This document shows positions 47,038 to 55,877 of a DNA stretch of 64,000 nucleotides, piece by piece. Positions within the stretch are counted from its first letter, which is position 1, and each line of letters begins with the position of its first letter. The stretch comes from Massilia sp. BJB1822 (GTDB lineage Bacteria > Pseudomonadota > Gammaproteobacteria > Burkholderiales > Burkholderiaceae_D): assembly GCF_013369485.1 (NCBI RefSeq), contig NZ_JABWEB010000002.1, forward strand, positions 186,001 to 250,000, in the 5' to 3' direction. The notes under the pieces are model-generated. The model searched no databases. It saw only the letters and a list, made by a program, of their open reading frames with translations, and had not been told where the DNA came from. Position numbers and translations under genes: made by a program.

Positions 47038-47059
47038 ATTGTTCAAAAATCTGAACAAT
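47038..47059. promoter_or_regulatory. Inverted repeat next to LysR start, candidate LTTR operator
   Basis: ATTGTTCA-AAAATC-TGAACAAT, perfect 8-bp arms, contains a T-N11-A LTTR core and lies 11 bp from the LysR start codon in the divergent promoter region. Confidence 0.6.
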
Positions 47060-47160
47060 CAATTCGTCTTTGCAATATTTATCAGATTGTAGATCAAGTC
47101 TATAGTTGACGCATCGCACAAAGATTATTGAATTTATTGAAGCAAAAACGGGAGGTGATG

Positions 47161-47370
47161 ATGAGAACTCTGAACGGAATCATGGCAACGATCGCGCTGG
47201 TGCTCAGCTCCGCGGCGCTGGCGGGCATGGTCTACACCGATCAGTACTCGCACGCCGCCCGCATCGAGGCGCGCGGCTTCGACGCCTTGAACCATGCGCT
47301 GCTGGCCTGCGCCGATGACGCGGCGCTGCAAACCTTGTCGGCGGCCGATGTGGAGCCAGTCCAGCAATGA
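47161..47370 (+). CDS. Small secreted or membrane protein (69 aa)
   Basis: Small protein with an N-terminal hydrophobic segment (IMATIALVLSSAALAG) and a short polar remainder (QYSHAARIEARGFDALNHAL, then CADDAALQ). Function unknown. GGAGG at 47151-47155 suits ATG 47161 (or 47158). Its TGA overlaps the ATG of the LlpE-like gene (ATGA at 47367-47370), showing translational coupling. The signal could be a cleaved leader or a TM anchor. Confidence 0.65.
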   Translation: MRTLNGIMATIALVLSSAALAGMVYTDQYSHAARIEARGFDALNHALLACADDAALQTLSAADVEPVQQ

Positions 47371-48227
47371 ACGCGATCGTGCAGCAGCCAGTGGAAGAAT
47401 TGAACGTCAAGACCCGCGACCTGGAAGTCGGCGGCGCCCATGGCCCTCTGGACGCCCGCCTGTATGCGGCGGGCGCGCCCGGTACCCGGCGCGACACCCT
47501 GGTCGTCTTCTTCCATGCCGGCGGTTTTGTCGGCGGCGATCTGGAGGAGGCCGACGGCTTCCTGCGCGCCCTGGTCAGCTGCAATCCCGGCCACGTGGTA
47601 TTGGCCTCGAACTATACGCTGGCGACCGTGAGTCCTTTCCCGGCCGCCGTGGAAGATGCCCACGCCGTGCTGCAATGGGCCAAGAAGAACAAGACGAAGC
47701 TGAACTGGAGCGGCAAGAAGCTGCTGTCGGCCGGCATCGAAGCAGGGGCCAATCTGGCCGCCGTGTGCGCCCTGATGGCGCGCGACCGGGGCGGCCCGGC
47801 ACTGGCGGGCCAGATCCTGATCATGCCCATGCTCGATCCCGGCCTGACCACCTGCTCCATGCGCGAGATGCCGACCTGTCCGGACAAGGCCTCCGTGGTC
47901 GATACCTGCGCCGCTGCTTACCGCGGTTATCTGCCGAATGCGGCCGACCGCACCCACCCTTACGCTTCGCCGCTGCAATCGAGCCGGCTGAAGAATCTGC
48001 CGCCGGCCCTGATCCTGTCGGCGGAAGACGATCCCTTGCGGGACGAGGCCGAACAATATGGCGCCAAGCTGATTTCCTGCGGTATCAAGACGACCGTGCG
48101 ACGCTTGCCCCCCTCCCGCCTGGAAGAACCGGGCGCCCGTAACGAATGTGCATGCAAGGTATTTGCACTCAGCGAAATCGCCGGTTTTATGGCGAGCCTG
48201 GATGGGACGGAAACCCCATCCGCATAA
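47367..48227 (+). CDS. Alpha/beta-hydrolase-like protein (LlpE-like) missing catalytic Ser and His
   Basis: 286-aa protein of the hormone-sensitive-lipase-like alpha/beta hydrolase family. The oxyanion motif is VVFFHAGGFVGGD (HGGG-type) and the acid Asp is present in AEDDPLRDEAEQYG. The nucleophile elbow, normally GDSAGG, reads GIEAGANLAAV with Glu125 in place of Ser, and the C-terminal His region reads LPPSRLEEPGA without His. It is therefore probably not an esterase. Position before a MexEF-OprN/BpeEF-OprC-like efflux operon matches llpE of Burkholderia efflux operons, whose hydrolase role is uncertain. Confidence 0.8.
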   Translation: MNAIVQQPVEELNVKTRDLEVGGAHGPLDARLYAAGAPGTRRDTLVVFFHAGGFVGGDLEEADGFLRALVSCNPGHVVLASNYTLATVSPFPAAVEDAHAVLQWAKKNKTKLNWSGKKLLSAGIEAGANLAAVCALMARDRGGPALAGQILIMPMLDPGLTTCSMREMPTCPDKASVVDTCAAAYRGYLPNAADRTHPYASPLQSSRLKNLPPALILSAEDDPLRDEAEQYGAKLISCGIKTTVRRLPPSRLEEPGARNECACKVFALSEIAGFMASLDGTETPSA

Positions 48228-48248
48228 TGGTTTAAATAAACAGAATAG

Positions 48249-48277
48249 TTTACATATTGTGCTGGCAGCAGTATATT
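48249..48277 (+). promoter_or_regulatory. Sigma-70 promoter of the efflux operon
   Basis: TTTACA (48249-48254), 17-bp spacer, TATATT (48272-48277), about 140 bp before the adaptor gene start, in the gap after the LlpE-like gene. It gives the pump genes their own promoter besides read-through. Confidence 0.7.
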
Positions 48278-48417
48278 TGTAAACGACCCATTTCCATTAG
48301 CTTCACAAGAAAAACTGTGTCAATCGACGCGGCTGGGCAAGTATTTTCCTTCAGTTTTGCGATGCGGGCTGGGATGTACCTGCGTCACTACAATTTTCAT
48401 ACCAAAAGGGGTAAACC

Positions 48418-49665
48418 ATGAAAAGCAAGAATCAATTGACGGCTTTGGCGCGACCGCTGGTCGCCGCCCTGGCAGTAGCAGGTCTGGCGGCAGCCACCCT
48501 GACCGGCTGCGAAGACGCCACCGGCAAAACCGCGGAAGCCCCTGCCGCAGGCGGCCCGCCCATTTCGGCGGCGGCCGTGATCCAAAAAACCGTGTCGGAA
48601 ACCCAGGAATTCTCCGGCCGTCTGGAAGCGATCGAGCGCGTCGAGATCCGTTCCCGCGTGAGCGGCTTTATCACCGCCGTCAACTTCAAGCCGGGCAGCG
48701 AAGTCAAAAAAGGCGATGTGCTGTTCGTGATCGATCCGCGTCCTTACGCGGCGGAAGCCAACCGCGCCGAAGCGGCGGCCCACTCGGCCCGCGCCCGCGC
48801 CGATCTGGCCCGCCTGGAATTGAACCGCGCTGAAAAGCTGCTGGCCGACAAAGCCATCGCCCAGCGCGAATTCGACGAACGCGCCTCCAGCCAGAAAGAA
48901 CTGGACGCCAATGCCCGCGCCGCGCAAGCCGCTTATGAAGCCGCGAAACTGAACCTGACCTACACCCAGGTCGTGGCGCCGATCAATGGCCGCGTCTCGA
49001 AAGCGGAAATCACCCTGGGCAATCTGGTCGATGCGTCGGCCGTGCTGACCTCCGTGGTGTCCACCGACCGCATCTACGCCAGCTTCGACGGCGACGAAGA
49101 CACCTATCTGCGCGTGGGCAGCCAGGCGCAGAAGGGCGAGGCCGTGACGGTGAAGGTGGGCCTGGCCAATGAAACCGGCTTCCCGCACGAGGGCAAGCTG
49201 GAATTCGTGGATAACCAGCTCGATCCGCAAACGGGCAGCGTGCGCATGCGCGCCACCTTCGCCAACGCCGAGCGCGTGCTGGTGCCTGGCCTGTACGCCC
49301 GCGTGCAACTGGGCGGCGGCCAGGCGCAGAACGAAGCCTTGCTGATCAGCGAACGCGCCATTGGCACGGACCAGAACCGCAAATTCGTCTACGTGGTCGG
49401 CGCCGACAACAAGGCCGAATACCGCGCCGTGAAACTGGGCCCGACCGTCGACGGTTTCCGCGTCGTGCGCGAAGGCTTGAAGGCGGGCGAGAAGATCGTC
49501 ATCAACGGCTTGCAGCGCGTGCGTCCAGGCGCGCCGGTCACGCCGCAGATCGTGCCGATGGACCAGGATTCGCTGGCCGCCGCTGCCGCCAAACAGGAAG
49601 AAAAAAAGAAAGACGCCAAAGTAGCCGTCGCTGACACCAAGGCCGGCTCTTCCAAGGAACAATAA
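48418..49665 (+). CDS. RND efflux periplasmic adaptor (membrane fusion protein)
   Basis: 415-aa lipoprotein adaptor linking the RND pump to the outer membrane channel. Lipobox LTGC with Cys31. Biotinyl-lipoyl-like hairpin domain (SRVSGFITAVNFKPGSEVKKGDVLFVIDP) interrupted by a long alpha-helical coiled hairpin rich in Ala and Glu, then beta-barrel and membrane-proximal domains (APINGRVSKAEITLGNLV, LVPGLYARVQLG) and a charged Lys-rich tail. Similar to MexE/BpeE. First gene of a three-gene operon; the RND gene starts 2 bp later. Confidence 0.9.
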   Translation: MKSKNQLTALARPLVAALAVAGLAAATLTGCEDATGKTAEAPAAGGPPISAAAVIQKTVSETQEFSGRLEAIERVEIRSRVSGFITAVNFKPGSEVKKGDVLFVIDPRPYAAEANRAEAAAHSARARADLARLELNRAEKLLADKAIAQREFDERASSQKELDANARAAQAAYEAAKLNLTYTQVVAPINGRVSKAEITLGNLVDASAVLTSVVSTDRIYASFDGDEDTYLRVGSQAQKGEAVTVKVGLANETGFPHEGKLEFVDNQLDPQTGSVRMRATFANAERVLVPGLYARVQLGGGQAQNEALLISERAIGTDQNRKFVYVVGADNKAEYRAVKLGPTVDGFRVVREGLKAGEKIVINGLQRVRPGAPVTPQIVPMDQDSLAAAAAKQEEKKKDAKVAVADTKAGSSKEQ

Positions 49666-49667
49666 AC

Positions 49668-52600
49668 ATGAATTTTTCCCGCTTCTTCGTGGACAAGCCG
49701 ATTTTCGCGGCTGTCCTCTCCATCATCATATTCGTGGCCGGGCTGATCTCGATCTTCAAGCTGCCCATCTCCGAATATCCTGACGTGGTGCCGCCTTCGG
49801 TGGTGGTGCGCGCTCAGTACCCCGGCGCCAACCCCAAGGTGATCGCCGAAACCGTGGCCGCGCCGCTGGAAGAGCAGATCAACGGCGTCGAGCACATGCT
49901 CTACATGACGTCGCAGAACACCTCGGACGGCGCGCTGATGCTGACCGTGACGTTCAAGATCGGCACCAATGTGGAGCAGGCTGAAACGGCCGTGCAGAAC
50001 CGTGTGCAGCGCGCGCTGCCGCGCCTGCCGGAAGAGGTGCGCCAGATCGGCGTGACCACCGTGAAAAGCTCGCCCAACCTGACCATGGTGGTGCACCTGG
50101 TGTCGCCGGACGGCCGCTACGACGACCTGTACCTGCGCAACTACGGCGTGCTGAATGTGAAGGACCAGCTGTCCCGTATTCCGGGCATGGGCGAGGTCAA
50201 CTTTTTCGGTTCGGGCGATTACGCCATGCGCGTCTGGCTCGATCCGCAGAAGGTGGCCGGCCGCGGCATGACCGCGGGCGACGTGGTCAACGCCATCCGC
50301 GAGCAGAACGTGCAGGTGGCCGCCGGTGTCGTGGGCCAGGCGCCTGCCAAGGGCAGCGAGTTCCAGCTGACCGTGAACACCCAGGGCCGCCTCAGCTCCG
50401 TCGAGGAATTCGGCGAGATTATCGTCAAGACCAATGCCGACGGCGCGCTGACCCGCCTGAAGGATGTGGCCCGCATCGAGCTGGGCTCCAACAATTACGC
50501 CCTGCGCTCACTGCTGAACAACAAATCAGCCGTGGCAATCGGCATCTTTGAAGCACCGAACGCCAACGCCCTGCAGCTGTCGGCCGACGTGCGCGCCAAA
50601 ATGCAGGAACTGTCCAAGGACTTCCCTGAAGGCGTGAAATTCGACATCGTGTACGACCCCACCCAGTTCGTGCGCGAATCGATCAAGGCCGTGATCCACA
50701 CCCTGCTCGAAGCGATTGCCCTGGTGGTGATCGTGGTGATCATCTTCCTGCAGACCTGGCGCGCATCGGTGATTCCGCTGCTGGCTGTGCCGGTGTCCAT
50801 CGTCGGTACCTTCGCGGTGATGATCGCCTGCGGTTTCTCGATCAATACGCTGTCGCTGTTCGGCCTGGTGCTGGCCATCGGCATCGTGGTCGACGACGCC
50901 ATCGTGGTGGTGGAGAACGTGGAGCGCAATATCGAAAACGGCCTGACGCCGCGCGATGCGACCATCCAGGCCATGAAAGAGGTGAGCGGTCCGATTATCG
51001 CCATCGCCCTGGTGCTGTGCGCCGTGTTCGTGCCGATCGCCTTCGTGTCCGGCCTGTCCGGCCAGTTCTACCGCCAGTTCGCGCTGACCATCGCCATTTC
51101 GACCGTGATCTCGGCCTTCAGCTCCCTGACGCTGGCGCCGGCCCTGTCGGCAACGCTGCTGAAAGCGCACGGTACGCCGCCGGATGCCTTGACCCGCTTC
51201 ATGAACAAGATCTTCGGCCGCTTCTTCGCCTGGTTCAACCGCTTCTTCAACCGCTCCTCGCACAGCTATGAAACCGGCGTGCAGGGCGTGCTGAAACGCA
51301 AATCGGCTTCGGTCCTGGTGTATCTGGTGCTGGCCGTCGCTGCGGGCTTCATGTTCAAGGTGGTGCCGGCCGGCTTCGTGCCTGGCCAGGACAAGCAGTA
51401 CCTGGTGGGCTTCGCCCAGCTGCCTGACGCGGCCTCGCTGGACCGCACCGATGCCGTGATCCGCAAGATGGGCGACATCGCCAAGGACATCCCTGGCGTG
51501 GACTCCACCGTGGCTTTCCCTGGCCTGTCGATCAATGGCTTCACCAATGCGCCGAACGCCGGCATCGTCTTCGTCATGCTGAAACCGTTCGAGGAACGCC
51601 GCAAGAAGAGCGAGTCGGGCGAGGCCATCGCGGCCGAGGTCAACAAACGCATGGGCGCCATCCAGGATTCCTTCGTGATGGTCTTCCCGCCGCCGCCAGT
51701 CAGTGGCCTGGGCACCATCGGCGGCTTCAAGATGATGATCGAGGACCGTGGCAATCTGGGCTTCGACGAGCTGTATAAGTCGGTGCAGGCGATGCAAATG
51801 AAGGGTTGGCAGGATCCGCGCCTGCAAGGCGTGTTCTCCAGCTTCCAGATCAATGTGCCGCAGCTGTTCGCCGATGTGGACCGCGCCAAGGCCAAGCAGC
51901 TGGGCGTGCCGCTGGCGACCATCTACCAGACCTTGCAGATCAACCTGGGTTCGATGTACGTCAACGACTTCAACCAGTTTGGCCGTACCTACCAGGTGCG
52001 CGTGCAGGCCGATGCGCCTTACCGCTCCCAGGCTGACCAGATCGCGCTGCTGAAGGTGCGCAACGACAAGGGCGAGATGATTCCCCTGTCCTCGCTGATG
52101 CGCATCAAGGACAGCTATGGCCCGGACCGCGTGCAGCGTTATAACAACTACGTCGCCGCTGACATGAATGGCGCGCCGGGCCTGGGCTTGTCGTCCGGCC
52201 AGGCACAGGCCGTGCTGGAGCAGATCGCCAAGGAGACCCTGCCAAAAGGCATCTCCTACGAATGGACCGAGCTGACTTACCAGGACATCCTGTCCGGCAA
52301 CACGATGAAGTATGTGTTCCCGCTGTGCGTGCTGCTGGTGTTCCTGGTGCTGGCCGCGCAGTATGAGAGCTGGACTCTGCCGCTGGCGGTGATCCTGATC
52401 GTGCCGATGTCCATCCTGTGCGCCCTGATCGGCGTCAAGCTGACCGGTGGCGACAATAATGTGTTCACCCAGATCGCGCTGTTCGTGCTGGTGGGCCTGG
52501 CGTCGAAGAATGCGATCCTGATCGTGGAATTTGCCCGTGAACTGGAAGACCATGGCCGCAGCACGCTGCAGGCCGCGCTGGAAGCTTGCCGTCTGCGTCT

Positions 52601-52850
52601 GCGTCCGATTCTGATGACGTCGATCGCCTTCATCATGGGCGTGGTGCCGCTGGTGTTCTCGGCCGGCGCCGGTTCGGAAATGCGTCACGCCATGGGTGTG
52701 GCGGTGTTCGCCGGCATGCTGGGCGTGACCTTCTTCGGTCTGTTCCTGACGCCTGTGTTCTATGTCCTGCTGCGTACCCTGGCCAAGCGCCTGGAGAAAA
52801 AATCGCCGGCGGCCGAAAGCGCCGCCGCCAAACTGGAAGGAACTCACTAA
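49668..52850 (+). CDS. RND multidrug efflux transporter (HAE1; MexF/BpeF-like)
   Basis: 1060-aa inner membrane proton-driven pump with 12 TM helices and two large periplasmic loops. The N-terminus (FVDKPIFAAVLSIIIFVAG, YPDVVPPSVVVRAQYPGANP) is close to MexF/BpeF. The proton relay is intact: VVDDAIVVVENVERNIENG (paired Asp in TM4) and GLASKNAILIVEFAREL (Lys in TM10). Members of this subgroup export chloramphenicol, trimethoprim and fluoroquinolones; whether this one does is inference. Stop overlaps the start of the outer membrane gene (TAATG). Confidence 0.95.
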   Translation: MNFSRFFVDKPIFAAVLSIIIFVAGLISIFKLPISEYPDVVPPSVVVRAQYPGANPKVIAETVAAPLEEQINGVEHMLYMTSQNTSDGALMLTVTFKIGTNVEQAETAVQNRVQRALPRLPEEVRQIGVTTVKSSPNLTMVVHLVSPDGRYDDLYLRNYGVLNVKDQLSRIPGMGEVNFFGSGDYAMRVWLDPQKVAGRGMTAGDVVNAIREQNVQVAAGVVGQAPAKGSEFQLTVNTQGRLSSVEEFGEIIVKTNADGALTRLKDVARIELGSNNYALRSLLNNKSAVAIGIFEAPNANALQLSADVRAKMQELSKDFPEGVKFDIVYDPTQFVRESIKAVIHTLLEAIALVVIVVIIFLQTWRASVIPLLAVPVSIVGTFAVMIACGFSINTLSLFGLVLAIGIVVDDAIVVVENVERNIENGLTPRDATIQAMKEVSGPIIAIALVLCAVFVPIAFVSGLSGQFYRQFALTIAISTVISAFSSLTLAPALSATLLKAHGTPPDALTRFMNKIFGRFFAWFNRFFNRSSHSYETGVQGVLKRKSASVLVYLVLAVAAGFMFKVVPAGFVPGQDKQYLVGFAQLPDAASLDRTDAVIRKMGDIAKDIPGVDSTVAFPGLSINGFTNAPNAGIVFVMLKPFEERRKKSESGEAIAAEVNKRMGAIQDSFVMVFPPPPVSGLGTIGGFKMMIEDRGNLGFDELYKSVQAMQMKGWQDPRLQGVFSSFQINVPQLFADVDRAKAKQLGVPLATIYQTLQINLGSMYVNDFNQFGRTYQVRVQADAPYRSQADQIALLKVRNDKGEMIPLSSLMRIKDSYGPDRVQRYNNYVAADMNGAPGLGLSSGQAQAVLEQIAKETLPKGISYEWTELTYQDILSGNTMKYVFPLCVLLVFLVLAAQYESWTLPLAVILIVPMSILCALIGVKLTGGDNNVFTQIALFVLVGLASKNAILIVEFARELEDHGRSTLQAALEACRLRLRPILMTSIAFIMGVVPLVFSAGAGSEMRHAMGVAVFAGMLGVTFFGLFLTPVFYVLLRTLAKRLEKKSPAAESAAAKLEGTH

Positions 52851-54340
52851 TGAAATTGCACATGATTGCAAAAGGCGTGGCGCCGCTGATGGCCGCGCTG
52901 CTGCTGTCGGCTTGCGCGACGCCTGAGTTCAAGCAGCCGCAGATCGACACGCCAACCGCCTTCAAGGAGTCGCAGACTCCGGCGGCCAGCGAAGTGAAAA
53001 CCGCGGCCGACGGCACGCGCTGGAAGCAGGCGCAACCCGCCGAGCAGCAGGCGCGCGGCGAATGGTGGCTGGCTTTCAACGATACGGCCCTGAATGAGCT
53101 GATCGCCGAAGCCACCAAGGCCAACGCCAACCTGGCCGTGGCGGCCGCCCGCGTCAAGCAGGCGCGCGCTATCGCCGGCGTGGCCGAAGCCGACCGCATT
53201 CCGCAAGTGGGCGTGAATGTGGGCGCGCAGCGCAGCCGCCCGTCGGCGCTGGAAGCGGGCCGTCCGCAAGGCAGCGATATGCCGCTGCAGACCAGCTATT
53301 CGGCCAAGCTGACCGCCAGCTACGAAGTCGACCTGTTCGGCCGCGTGTCCGCCAATGTATCGGCGGCGCGCAACGACGCCGCCGGCGTGGAAGCGAATTA
53401 CCGCTCCGTGCTGCTGGCGCTGCAGGCTGACGTGGCGCAGACCTATTTCCGTCTGCGCGCCACCGACGCCGAGCTGGCGACCGTGGAACAGACCGTGCGT
53501 CTGCGCGAAGAGAGCGTGAAGGTGAACCAGCGCCGCTTCGACCTGGGCGATATCGGCGAGTTCGACCTGTCGCGCGCCAAGACCGAGCTGGCCACCACGC
53601 GCGCCGAAGCGATCGGCCTGCAACGCCAGCGCGTGACCACCGAGCATGCACTGGCGGTCCTGCTGGGCAAGCCGGCGGCTGCGTATTCGGCTAGCGTCAA
53701 CCCGCTGCAAGATTCGGTCAGGCTGCCGGCCATCCCGGCTGGCCTGCCGTCCTCACTGCTGGAGCGCCGCCCCGATATCGTCGCGGCCCAGCGCGCGATG
53801 GAAGCGGCCAACGCCCGCATCGGCGTGGCGCGCAGCGCCATGTTCCCGGCGCTGAATATCAGCGCCAGTGGCGGCGGCGTGGCGGACCACTTCTCCGACG
53901 TGTTCAAGTGGAGCACCCGTTCCTGGGTTCTGGGCGCGCTGATGTCCATGCCGCTGATCGACGGTGGCCGCAACCGCAACAATGTGGTGCGCAGCGAAGC
54001 GGCGCTGGAAGAATCGGTCGCCAGCTACCGCCAGAGCGTGCTGACCGCCTTCGCCGAGGTGGAAGACAATCTGGCCGGCCTGCGCATCCTGTCCGGTCAG
54101 ACCGCCCAGCTGGACGAGGCGGTGGTCTCGGCGCGCCGTTCCGCCGACCTGGCGCAGAAGCTGTACGACGCCGGCCGCTCCAGCTATCTGGACCTGCTGG
54201 ACGCGCAGCGCAATCTGGCGGCCGTGGAACGCAGCGCCGTGCAGTTGCGCGGCAACCGCGCCGTCACCACGGTGGCCCTGGTGCGCGCCCTGGGCGGCGG
54301 CTGGGACAAGCCGGCCAGCAATGCGCAGGCGAGCAATTGA
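52850..54340 (+). CDS. RND efflux outer membrane channel lipoprotein (NodT/OprM family)
   Basis: 496-aa TolC-like outer membrane factor. Lipobox LLLSACATP with Cys22. Two repeats of long helices and barrel strands (TASYEVDLFGRVSANVSAA, LQADVAQTYFRLRATDAEL, RRPDIVAAQRAMEAANARIG, GRSSYLDLLDAQRNLAAVE), typical for NodT/OprN proteins. The ATG overlaps the RND stop by one base, so the operon is adaptor-pump-channel. It is followed by a clear terminator at 54410-54439. Confidence 0.92.
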   Translation: MKLHMIAKGVAPLMAALLLSACATPEFKQPQIDTPTAFKESQTPAASEVKTAADGTRWKQAQPAEQQARGEWWLAFNDTALNELIAEATKANANLAVAAARVKQARAIAGVAEADRIPQVGVNVGAQRSRPSALEAGRPQGSDMPLQTSYSAKLTASYEVDLFGRVSANVSAARNDAAGVEANYRSVLLALQADVAQTYFRLRATDAELATVEQTVRLREESVKVNQRRFDLGDIGEFDLSRAKTELATTRAEAIGLQRQRVTTEHALAVLLGKPAAAYSASVNPLQDSVRLPAIPAGLPSSLLERRPDIVAAQRAMEAANARIGVARSAMFPALNISASGGGVADHFSDVFKWSTRSWVLGALMSMPLIDGGRNRNNVVRSEAALEESVASYRQSVLTAFAEVEDNLAGLRILSGQTAQLDEAVVSARRSADLAQKLYDAGRSSYLDLLDAQRNLAAVERSAVQLRGNRAVTTVALVRALGGGWDKPASNAQASN

Positions 54341-54409
54341 AGTAAGCAGCTGAAGTAGATGAAGGCGGCGGCTTCCGGGCCGCCGCTTACCGGAATTGAT
54401 TTGCCCTTT

Positions 54410-54439
54410 ACGGCGGCCTCCCCAGGCCGCCGTTTTTTT
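54410..54439 (+). terminator. Rho-independent terminator of the efflux operon
   Basis: Stem ACGGCGGCCT / AGGCCGCCGT, loop CCCC, followed by seven T. About 70 bp after the channel gene stop. A second GC-rich inverted repeat (54364-54386) lies just before it. Confidence 0.92.
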
Positions 54440-54557
54440 ATCCATGGCGCGACGGTCCCGTTTAGCGCGTAACTGTTGCTTATGTGAAACAGTCGTTCCC
54501 ATCCCCCTTGCACATTCAGCCCGTGCCGGGCTAGGATGGTCTGGCAGGAGAGAGCGT

Positions 54558-55034
54558 ATGAAAAAATTAATGCCCTGGATGCTGGCCATGGTGCTTGCCA
54601 GCGTCACCATGTTGGCCGGCGCGCAGGACCACGAACGCGGTACGGCCGACGAGGCGGTGGCCCTGGTGAAAAAAGCCATCGCGTATTACAAGCAGCATGG
54701 GCGCGACAAGGTCGCCGCCGAAGTCAATTTGCGCACGCCGCTGCTGCGCGAGAAGGATTTATACGTCTTCATCATGCCGCTCGATGAAGGGCCGGTGATT
54801 GCGCACGGCGGCAATGCGAAGCTGGTCGGCAAGCGGCTTTACGATTTGCGCGATCTCGATGGCGTGGGCTTCATGCAGAAATTCCGCGATGTCGCCAACA
54901 GCAAGGACGGCAAGGGCTGGGTCGATTACCGCTGGCCGAACACCTTGAGCGGCAAGATCGAACCGAAGAGCACTTATGTGGAAAGGGTCGGGGATCTGTA
55001 CTTCGCCAGCGGCATCTACAAGCCCGTCAAATAG
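54558..55034 (+). CDS. Secreted single-Cache domain protein
   Basis: 158-aa protein: signal peptide (MPWMLAMVLASVTMLAGAQ) then a single Cache_2-like domain (ADEAVALVKKAIAYYKQHG, LYVFIMPLDEGPVIAHGG, GKGWVDYRWPNTLSGKIEPK, YVERVGDLYFASGIYK). Such free-standing periplasmic Cache proteins bind small organic ligands, and the same domain is found in chemoreceptors. No partner is coded next to it. ATG 54558 has GGAGAGAG upstream. Confidence 0.82.
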   Translation: MKKLMPWMLAMVLASVTMLAGAQDHERGTADEAVALVKKAIAYYKQHGRDKVAAEVNLRTPLLREKDLYVFIMPLDEGPVIAHGGNAKLVGKRLYDLRDLDGVGFMQKFRDVANSKDGKGWVDYRWPNTLSGKIEPKSTYVERVGDLYFASGIYKPVK

Positions 55035-55046
55035 CTAGCCCGAATA

Positions 55047-55082
55047 AGCAAAAACCCGCGAAATGCTTCGCGGGTTTTTTTG
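55047..55082. terminator. Rho-independent terminator, probably bidirectional
   Basis: CCCGCGAA (55055-55062) pairs with TTCGCGGG (55067-55074); A-run on one side, eight T on the other. It can serve both the Cache gene and the opposing small gene at 55110-55295. Confidence 0.9.
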
Positions 55083-55109
55083 TTTTCACAAGCGTATTTT
55101 TATTTTTGA

Positions 55110-55295
55110 TTATTTGGCTGCTTTGGCCTTGCTTTTCTTGGCATGCTTGTGGTGTTTAGCCTTGGTGTGCTTGGCAGCGTGAGGCGCTGCGGCAGCTTGC
55201 GCTTCAGGAGCCGTGGCGGCTGCTGGAGCAGGAGCCTGTGCGAAAGCGGCGGTAGCGAACAGGGTTGCGATCAGGGTTGCGATAGCTTTCTTCAT
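55110..55295 (-). CDS. Small Asr-like (acid-shock-type) secreted protein
   Basis: 61-aa protein: signal peptide MKKAIATLIATLFATAAFAQ, then a short Ala/Pro stretch and a strongly basic Lys/His/Ala tail (HAAKHTKAKHHKHAKKSKAK). This composition and layout resemble the enterobacterial acid shock protein Asr. A paralog lies upstream at 55488-55877 in the same direction with nearly the same signal peptide. The function is inferred only by resemblance. Confidence 0.6.
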   Translation of the reverse strand: MKKAIATLIATLFATAAFAQAPAPAAATAPEAQAAAAPHAAKHTKAKHHKHAKKSKAKAAK

Positions 55296-55440
55296 GGCGT
55301 AGTCCTATATAAGGTTATGTTAGTGATGCACTGTTGTGTCTCACGGCTTAAAAAACGCAGCCGCTCGCGCAGCGGTTGACAGCCAGGTGCATTATTTTCG
55401 TTTGATACGCCATGCATTCGCGGCGTGCCGGATGTTGTGG

Positions 55441-55468
55441 AAAAGCCCGCGCCGCGGCGCGGGCTTTC
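55441..55468. terminator. Perfect palindrome terminating the Asr-like gene
   Basis: AAAGCCCGCGCCG followed directly by its reverse complement CGGCGCGGGCTTT (55442-55467), with TTTTCC after it on the minus strand. It lies 20 bp past the stop of the 55488-55877 gene. Confidence 0.8.
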
Positions 55469-55487
55469 AGGACAGAAGCGGGCGGGA

Positions 55488-55877
55488 TTATTTGGCGGGA
55501 GCGGCGGCTGGCTTTTGCTCGGCTTTGGCTTCAGGCTTGGCGGCTTTGGCATCGGCCTTGGTCTCGGTCTTCGCTACCTTGGCATCGGCTTTGGCTTCGG
55601 TCTTGGCCACTTTCGCATCGGCCTTCACTTCGGTTTTCTGTTCCTTGGCGTCGGCTTTCACCTCGGTTTTCACGTCCTTCGATTCGGTGGCGGCCTTCTC
55701 GCCTTTCTCGGCTTTGTGCGCCTTGGCGTGCTTGACGTGGCCTTCGGCTTTCGGTTCGGCCTTGACTTCGGTCTTGGCGGCTGGCGCGGCCGGGGTGGAA
55801 GCGGCAGGCGCCGGAGCTTGTGCGAAAGCAGCGGAAGCGAACAGACCGGCGATCAGGGTTGCGATGACTTTTTTCAT
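55488..55877 (-). CDS. Secreted Lys/Ala-rich repeat protein, Asr-like paralog
   Basis: 129-aa secreted protein. Signal peptide MKKVIATLIAGLFASAAFAQ, almost the same as in the neighbour at 55110-55295. The mature part is a low-complexity Lys/Ala/Glu chain with 11-residue units such as KTEVKADAKEQ, KTEAKADAKVA and KTETKADAKAA repeated about five times. Probably disordered or helical, highly charged and periplasmic. Relation to acid-shock proteins is a guess from composition. ATG 55877 (MKKVIA) is preferred over 55889. Confidence 0.65.
   Translation of the reverse strand: MKKVIATLIAGLFASAAFAQAPAPAASTPAAPAAKTEVKAEPKAEGHVKHAKAHKAEKGEKAATESKDVKTEVKADAKEQKTEVKADAKVAKTEAKADAKVAKTETKADAKAAKPEAKAEQKPAAAPAK

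Noticed and set aside
49800..52871. 781-codon minus-strand frame opposite the RND pump
   Set aside because: Antisense shadow, His/Gln-rich, no recognisable domain.
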